Below are positions 63,136 to 64,000 of a stretch of DNA of 64,000 bases, piece by piece (position 1 is the stretch's first letter; each line of letters starts with the position of its first letter). Origin of the DNA: Symsagittifera roscoffensis (taxonomy: Eukaryota > Xenacoelomorpha > Acoela > Convolutidae); the NCBI RefSeq assembly GCF_963678635.1, contig NC_087065.1, forward strand, positions 30,940,252-31,004,251, written 5' to 3'. The notes beneath the pieces were generated by a model that searched no databases, was not told the DNA's origin, and was given only the letters and a program-made list of their open reading frames with translations. The position numbers and the translations under genes are program-made.

Positions 63136-64000
63136 TTTGAAAATCTTTAGATTTCCTTTTAAGGTCTAAATAGAAGGTTGATAACTCACGAGACGTGTAT
63201 ATTAAAAAAATAAGGGTGCAGTTGACCCGGATATTCGCGATCAACTTTGGATTTTAAATCGGGTCCATCAAAAGTATCCGAACAAAATTTTTTTTTGATA
63301 GTCATTTTGGTTATGTGGTTGCCTTCAGCTACGTAGTAGGACAGCTCGGGCAACCGCAGGACATATAAAACAAGACCTCGGTGAGTGTATTAGACAAGAC
63401 ACACTAACTTGAGAAGATAGTGTCCTGGGCTTCGTTCTTTTGGAGTGATCCAATCGAGGGAAGTCTTTTTCTTTAAGACTAAGTTTTATTTATCCGTTAC
63501 TGAAACCATCACCACTTTTTTTAAAATTTGTTTGATTTTAAACGAAGCAGTGATTTGATACGTCTGTAGCGGTAAAGTGATACTGAACAAAAGATTGCTG
63601 TCACCTATAGGGTGTTCTTATCTGGTTATCAATTGTGTTTTGTGTATTAGTTATAATATCTAGTGAAATTTTGTGACACTGTTATACTAGGTGACTGAGT
63701 GGAATTAGTAATAACGTAATTCTGGGCAGGTTTGTGTGTAACTTTGGCTGAGTCACTAAAAGGATCTCTAAGAGATTGAAGGGGAATTTTTGATATTGAA
63801 GGAGCTGAGTAGGCAGGCTTAGGCAAGTTTTGTTTTAAATTCATTTTTGGAGCTTGTGCATTACCGTCTAGAGATAATTGTTTTTATCATGAAACTTGCA
63901 GCGTAGAGACTCGCAAGGGGAAACAACTAAGAAGTACGGGAAGCGCGCGGACGTTAGAATCACGGCGTAGCCAATCGTCGATTAGTAGCATCACGGACGT
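63136..64000 (+). other. Leader, continued to window end
   Basis: No supported coding start. A 'catataaaac' TATA-like string occurs at 63361. Confidence 0.3.

Larger units (their letters stand above)
60182..64000 (+). mobile_element. Second LTR retrotransposon, 5' LTR and leader (runs off window)
   Basis: It begins TGAGCC right at the break in PLE copy 2 and has a putative LTR to 61005, then a primer-binding site identical over 15 bases to that of the 15-kb element. The leader also shares motifs with it. No gag frame is convincing before 64000. Its 3' LTR is outside the window, so LTR identity cannot be tested here. Confidence 0.6.

Overview
This window is eukaryotic and most probably comes from an invertebrate animal. 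Evidence for this is split genes with GT/AG introns, chromatin-type domains (JmjC, SET, RNA polymerase II CTD-interacting domain, PHD), an Artemis-like nuclease fragment, and a dense nested set of metazoan retroelements. No operons, bacterial ribosome sites or rRNA are visible. The species cannot be fixed from sequence alone.

Layout. 1-0.55 kb: decayed DCLRE1C/Artemis-like 5' end (minus). 1.0-2.6 kb: minisatellite. 2.6-6.5 kb (minus) and 18.7-21.45 kb (plus): two inverted, decayed copies of one multi-exon JmjC demethylase-like gene that share intron sequence. 6.5-8.7 kb: tandem duplications and short tandem repeats. 9.4-11.5 kb: unrecognised coding fragments (plus). 12.6-14.3 kb: multi-exon gene ending in a KMT5A-like SET domain (minus). 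14.27-18.70 kb and 22.06-27.01 kb: copies of a 3-kb repeat. Its first 1.33 kb is tandemly duplicated, and the distal copy is interrupted by 2 kb holding a 1.1-kb palindrome. 27.6-29.4 kb: the cleanest gene in the window, an RPRD-like protein with a CTD-interacting domain.

From 29.8 kb onward the window is almost all retroelements, in three nests. (1) A non-LTR element with a C-terminal restriction-like endonuclease (29.8-35.7 kb, minus) is split by a Penelope-like element (30641-34630), bounded by a 13-bp target duplication. (2) A PHD-carrying non-LTR element with an AP-endonuclease (36.2-55.1 kb, plus) is split by a 15-kb Ty3/gypsy element (37509-52545). That element has LTRs, a primer-binding site, two leader minisatellites, gag, pol and a long unidentified coding region after pol. 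(3) A second Penelope-like copy (59.1-60.18 kb) is cut by the 5' LTR of another LTR element that runs off the window. A second, different endonuclease-type non-LTR pseudogene lies at 55.2-57.6 kb (minus).

The most unusual items are the intact Penelope-like protein with a PHD-like zinc finger placed between RT motifs B and C, plus a GIY-YIG nuclease and hammerhead-like ribozyme motifs in its terminal repeats; the large 3' coding region and repeat-filled leader of the Ty3/gypsy element; and the long palindrome. Most host-type genes here carry stops, frameshifts or altered catalytic residues. Because even the LTR element with near-identical LTRs has many single-base frame breaks, some may be assembly errors.
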